A stretch of 64,000 nt of DNA, taken from contig JAUIRK010000173.1 in assembly GCA_030549495.1 (NCBI GenBank), positions 186,001-250,000 on the forward strand. The letters are read 5' to 3'. Origin of the DNA: Nectonema munidae. Its lineage: Eukaryota; Nematomorpha; Nectonematoida; Nectonematidae. Shown one piece after another: positions 62,909 through 64,000 of this stretch. Under the pieces are notes generated by a model. It was given only the letters and a program-made list of their open reading frames with translations, searched no databases and was not told the origin of the DNA. Every line of letters starts with the position of its first letter. Positions within the stretch are counted from its first letter, which is position 1. A program made the translations under genes and the position numbers.

Positions 62909-64000
62909 ATTTAGAGGGTCCCAATAAAATTCCGTTTTAGCAAAATTTATAAAGCATAGTAGAAAATTGCAAGTACATATGTCAAATTCAATATATTTAA
63001 GCAAAAAAAAATAGTTTTTAGTTTTTGAAGGAAAGGAGTAGAAGCATTAAAAATTATTTTTTTAGACATTTTAAATAAAGAAAAAAAATGGCTTAATTTT
63101 TGTAAGTATATGAAGTGGCGCTTCTTTAGTTGAAGTAAAAAGCGAATAGTTGGCATTGAATTTATTAAGTCTTTGAGTACTTGGAGTTGGAATCGAATTT
63201 TTCTAAATACTAGGAATCGAAATCACAGTCGGGTCAGATATTTTGCATTCGATTCCCCAGTCCTGGCAATTATTATACATGATTTTTAAGACTCATAACT
63301 TCACAAATCTTTCATCTTTGGGACGAAGTTTTGAAAACTTTACGAAAAATACTTTTAATAAAAGAATTTTAATTTTAAGGTGAGGGCCACATGAAAAGAA
63401 TTTACAGTCCTCATGTGGCCACCAGACCACAGGTTGCTCACCCCTCGTGTATTGCGAGAAAAAAACAAAATCTACAGGTGGTTGGTGTAGGAATTATTCA
63501 TCTTAAATATTACACATATACATGTATTATTTGATTCTTCGAAAAACTATTAACTTGTGAGGTTGAAATTTAAAAAAGATGTCTATCAAATTGTGAGTAA
63601 AGACTTTGCTTAGTTTGGACTTGAATGTAAAGCAAAATGTTTAAATGTAATAAAGAGTTGGAGTTTTTTATCCATAGCACTTTGTACATATAATAGAATT
63701 TAAATGAAAGCTCCCTTTTTGATTAGCAATTTGATGTAAAAAATATACTAAATTGATAAATGGAGATAGGAATCACATCAGTCATTTGTGCTTCATTTTT
63801 CATCCCCCATCTTCTCAACTTTTGAATATCTATATTTTACTTCATAGCATAGTATGTCAACTTTGATTCACCTTCCCCACAGTTCCATGTTCAAGAAGAA
63901 ATAAATTAGAAGGACGGAAGAAATGCTCATGTTTTTATCTTTCAATTTAATATCTAATTTTAAACACAGAAGTTCTTCATTTTTATTATGATGTTTAAAA

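Larger units (their letters stand above)
60595..64000. other. 3' part of the window, no gene seen
   Basis: It contains a third, diverged copy of the dispersed repeat (60672-61010), the stacked hAT MITEs (61559-62908), and a lone hAT-like end at about 63405-63448 (CACAGGTTGCTCACCCCTC; reverse complement of the usual CAGGGGTGAGCAACC terminus). The remaining sequence is AT-rich with no recognised exon. Confidence 0.6.

Overview
The window looks like animal nuclear DNA, most likely from an arthropod, and a parasitic copepod (sea-louse type) is my best guess. The grounds are AT-rich sequence, GT-AG introns from 78 bp to over 6 kb, introns full of hAT, Tigger/pogo, mariner, MULE, LINE and tRNA-derived SINE remnants, and proteins close to animal orthologues. 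The genus is inference. Gene identities rest on my memory of the human proteins; no search was run.

Layout. (1) 1-1260: the 3' end of a Ran-binding protein 3 (RANBP3) gene on the + strand, with stop codon and AATAAA. (2) 1261-8589: gene-poor, with a purine-rich minisatellite, SINE-like pieces and a 283-bp hAT MITE. (3) 8590-38961: eleven exons on + encoding 472 residues of dihydrolipoamide dehydrogenase (DLD, mitochondrial E3). Codon phases agree at every junction. The leader exon(s) were not found. Its introns hold a 36-bp minisatellite, a 330-bp triplicate, a 2-kb Tigger-like element containing a foldback, a fossil Ty3/Gypsy element and a LINE. (4) 38962-41743: intergenic. DLD and the next gene are tail to tail. 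(5) 41744-56089: seven exons on - encoding the TPR half of TRAPPC12, a TRAPP complex subunit. One internal exon and the N-terminal exons were not located. (6) 57889-60594: a probable small gene on + with a TATA box, a non-coding first exon and a two-exon frame for a 45-residue secreted peptide. (7) 60595-64000: no gene seen; a nested stack of three hAT MITEs.

The three housekeeping genes have unrelated roles (nuclear export, mitochondrial 2-oxoacid dehydrogenases, vesicle tethering) and show no operon-like link. The parts most worth following are the secreted-peptide gene, an unusual insertion in the RanBP3 Ran-binding domain, a foldback element with a hammerhead-like core, and hAT copies stacked on one target motif. 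I saw no CRISPR array, rRNA gene or convincing intact tRNA gene.
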